A stretch of 23,032 bases of DNA. It comes from Chloroflexota bacterium. GTDB lineage: Bacteria > Chloroflexota > Anaerolineae > Aggregatilineales > UBA3940. Of the stretch, positions 21,935 to 23,032 are shown piece by piece (within the stretch, counting starts at the first letter, position 1; every line of letters starts with the position of its first letter). The stretch covers positions 1 to 23,032 of the forward strand of contig JAADYZ010000082.1 of NCBI GenBank assembly GCA_010092775.1. The letters run 5' to 3'. The notes beneath the pieces are model-generated. The model ran no database searches, was not told the DNA's origin, and saw nothing but the letters and a program-made list of their open reading frames with translations. The position numbers and the translations under genes were made by a program.

Positions 21935-22696
21935 TTAGGTTTCGCCACCAGCAAGTCCTTCGCCGCCGTCGACCCGCAGGATCGATCCGGTGGCGAAATC
22001 GTTCTTGGCGAAAAAGATGCAAGCATTGGCAATGTTGAGTGGCGCGCCGATGTGACCAACCGGCAGCGCCGCAGCGATTTCATCGAGCACCTCTTCACCG
22101 GCACCCGCAGGAACCAGGACGGGGCCGGGCACAACACAGTTCACGCGGATTGCATGCTGGGCCAGGCTGAGCGCGGCCACCTGCGTCAGCATGATTACCC
22201 CAGCCTTCGAGATGCTGTGGTGAGGGCGCGAGGCCCAGGCATTAAGGCCGCTGTTGTCGCTGATGTTAACGATCAGGCCGCCGCTGCCACCTTCGATCAT
22301 CAGGCGAGCAGCGTGCTGTGTATTCATGAAGGGGCCAGAGAGATTGATTCCGATCACCTGCTGCCATTCCTCGTAGGAGATGTCGAGCAGGTCAGTCCGC
22401 TTGAAGATGGCGGCACTGTTGATCATGATGTCGAGGCGGCCATAGTGGTCCTTGATCTCGCCGAAGATGCGCTCGACATCCTCCGGTTTGCTCTGGTCGC
22501 CGCTGGTCACCATCGTCTCAACGCCGAGGGCACGTGCCTCCTCGGCGGTGTCCTGCGCGTCATCTGCTGAGCGCGGCGACGAATGGTGAATGACCAGGTT
22601 GCAGCCCTCCTTGGCAAATTCAAGGGCGATGGCCCGCCCCACCCGGCGCGCTGACCCGGTGACGAAGGCGATCTTGCCTCTTAAGTCGTCAATCAT
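21935..22696 (-). CDS. SDR family oxidoreductase, pteridine reductase/FolM-like, catalytic Tyr replaced
   Basis: A 253-residue short-chain dehydrogenase/reductase. TGSARRVG (13-20) is the cofactor loop with Arg residues favouring NADPH. NSAA (about 94-97) replaces NNAG. NISD puts D147 at the position 13 residues before the catalytic Tyr, as in the D-x12-Y-x3-K arrangement of pteridine reductase 1 and FolM. The Tyr position itself is H160, followed by S-I-S-K164. The C-terminal GSILRVDGGEG is normal. Everything except the Tyr suggests a functional fold, so it may be a variant enzyme or a non-catalytic binder. It starts 6 bases after the DUF1622 stop and is followed 15 bases later by DUF5996. 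Pteridine reductase activity is inference. Confidence 0.88.
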   Translation of the reverse strand: MIDDLRGKIAFVTGSARRVGRAIALEFAKEGCNLVIHHSSPRSADDAQDTAEEARALGVETMVTSGDQSKPEDVERIFGEIKDHYGRLDIMINSAAIFKRTDLLDISYEEWQQVIGINLSGPFMNTQHAARLMIEGGSGGLIVNISDNSGLNAWASRPHHSISKAGVIMLTQVAALSLAQHAIRVNCVVPGPVLVPAGAGEEVLDEIAAALPVGHIGAPLNIANACIFFAKNDFATGSILRVDGGEGLAGGET

Positions 22697-22702
22697 TGAA
22701 GT

Positions 22703-23010
22703 CTATTCCCCTTCTTCAGTGTCGGCGGTATGCTCGCGCTGCCAGGGCCAACGGCCTTCGATCTCTAGCACCAGGGTCCAACTGAGAAAGGTGCGAATGA
22801 CGACCAAGCCGCCCAACACGCCCAGGCTGGCGAAGGTCGGTTCCAAGGCCACCGTCTTGATGATGTCCGCCGCGACGAGGATTTCCAGACCAAGCAGCAG
22901 CGCCCGACCAATCTCGACTTTGTAGCTCCAGTACGGATCGTGCATGCTGCTCGAGGTCAGCCGCTGTGCAAAGCGTACCGTCGCCAGAATCGAGCCGATC
23001 AGGATAATGG
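22703..23010 (-). CDS. DUF1622 family membrane protein, N terminus cut by contig end
   Basis: The C-terminal 101 residues of a small membrane protein. The frame stays open through 23010, where genomic sequence stops and adapter begins, so an internal ATG at 22945 is probably not the true start. Three hydrophobic segments are visible: IILIGSILATVRF at the truncated end, ALLLGLEILVAADIIKTVA in the middle, and LGVLGGLVVIRTFLSWTL near the end. The motif LGLEILVAADIIKTV followed by IRTFLS and EIEGRWPW is characteristic of DUF1622. The function is unknown. It is the first visible gene of a minus-strand operon; the SDR start codon lies 6 bases after its stop. Confidence 0.85.
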
Positions 23011-23032
23011 CTGTCTCTTATACACATCTGAC
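23011..23032. other. Illumina Nextera transposase adapter (not genomic)
   Basis: The final bases begin with CTGTCTCTTATACACATCT, the complement of the Tn5 mosaic end used in Nextera libraries, followed by GAC, the start of the read-2 arm. Read on the minus strand it encodes MCIRDS, a well-known contaminant peptide at the ends of predicted proteins. It should be trimmed. Confidence 0.97.

Noticed and set aside
1..23010. CRISPR arrays, tRNA genes, insertion sequences or prophage
   Set aside because: No spaced direct repeats, cloverleaf-like segments, transposase motifs or terminal inverted repeats were seen by eye. tRNAscan and a repeat search would be decisive.
22716..23027. Minus-strand frame beginning MCIRDS
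   Set aside because: The start codon comes from sequencing adapter, and the rest is out of frame with the DUF1622 gene.

Overview
The window is a stretch of bacterial chromosome of moderately high GC, tightly packed with single-copy housekeeping and signalling genes. I see no tRNA, rRNA, CRISPR, transposase or phage gene. Several families suggest a Chloroflexota-type bacterium, possibly Anaerolineae-like: a very large Ser/Thr kinase-ATPase-TPR fusion, many separate receiver domains, a DUF5996 protein, a DUF1622 membrane protein, a DPP-IV-like S9 peptidase and a PAF-acetylhydrolase-like esterase. That assignment is inference from gene content only. The right end is not genomic: the last 22 bases are Illumina Nextera transposase adapter, so the true contig ends at about 23010.

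Left part (1-4861). A truncated membrane fatty-acid desaturase runs leftward off the edge. Divergent from it is a plus-strand signalling operon: a stand-alone receiver behind a good sigma-70 promoter, a lipoprotein of the ABC substrate-binding type, a Cache-HAMP histidine kinase translationally coupled to it (ATGA overlap), and two more stand-alone receivers. The likely scheme is ligand capture by the lipoprotein, signalling through the kinase, and phosphotransfer to receivers that have no output domain.

Middle (4858-13097). A minus-strand pair holds a 1255-residue protein (kinase, NB-ARC-like STAND ATPase, about 12 TPRs) and a 179-residue protein of unknown function starting 4 bases downstream. 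After them come a small SpoIIAA-like protein of uncertain family, a membrane-anchored PAF-acetylhydrolase-like esterase, and a minus-strand receiver-PAS-histidine kinase.

Right part (13301-23010). A small lipoprotein and an orphan dTDP-4-dehydrorhamnose 3,5-epimerase (rfbC) are on the plus strand. Everything further right is on the minus strand. In transcription order it reads: DUF1622 membrane protein, SDR and DUF5996 protein as one operon closed by two hairpins; a UbiA/MenA-like prenyltransferase; Dps with its terminator; a methyltransferase and an MFS transporter with their terminator; a STAS protein; a 35-residue membrane peptide not found by ordinary length cut-offs; and an S9 peptidase.

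Convergent gene pairs overlap at their stop codons three times (4858-4861, 11475-11478, 14208-14217). The points most worth a second look are the STAND kinase with its unknown partner, the lipoprotein-kinase-receiver module, an SDR whose catalytic Tyr is His, a STAS protein whose phospho-Ser is Asn, the 35-residue membrane peptide, the terminator lying directly against the methyltransferase ribosome binding site, and the adapter at the contig end.
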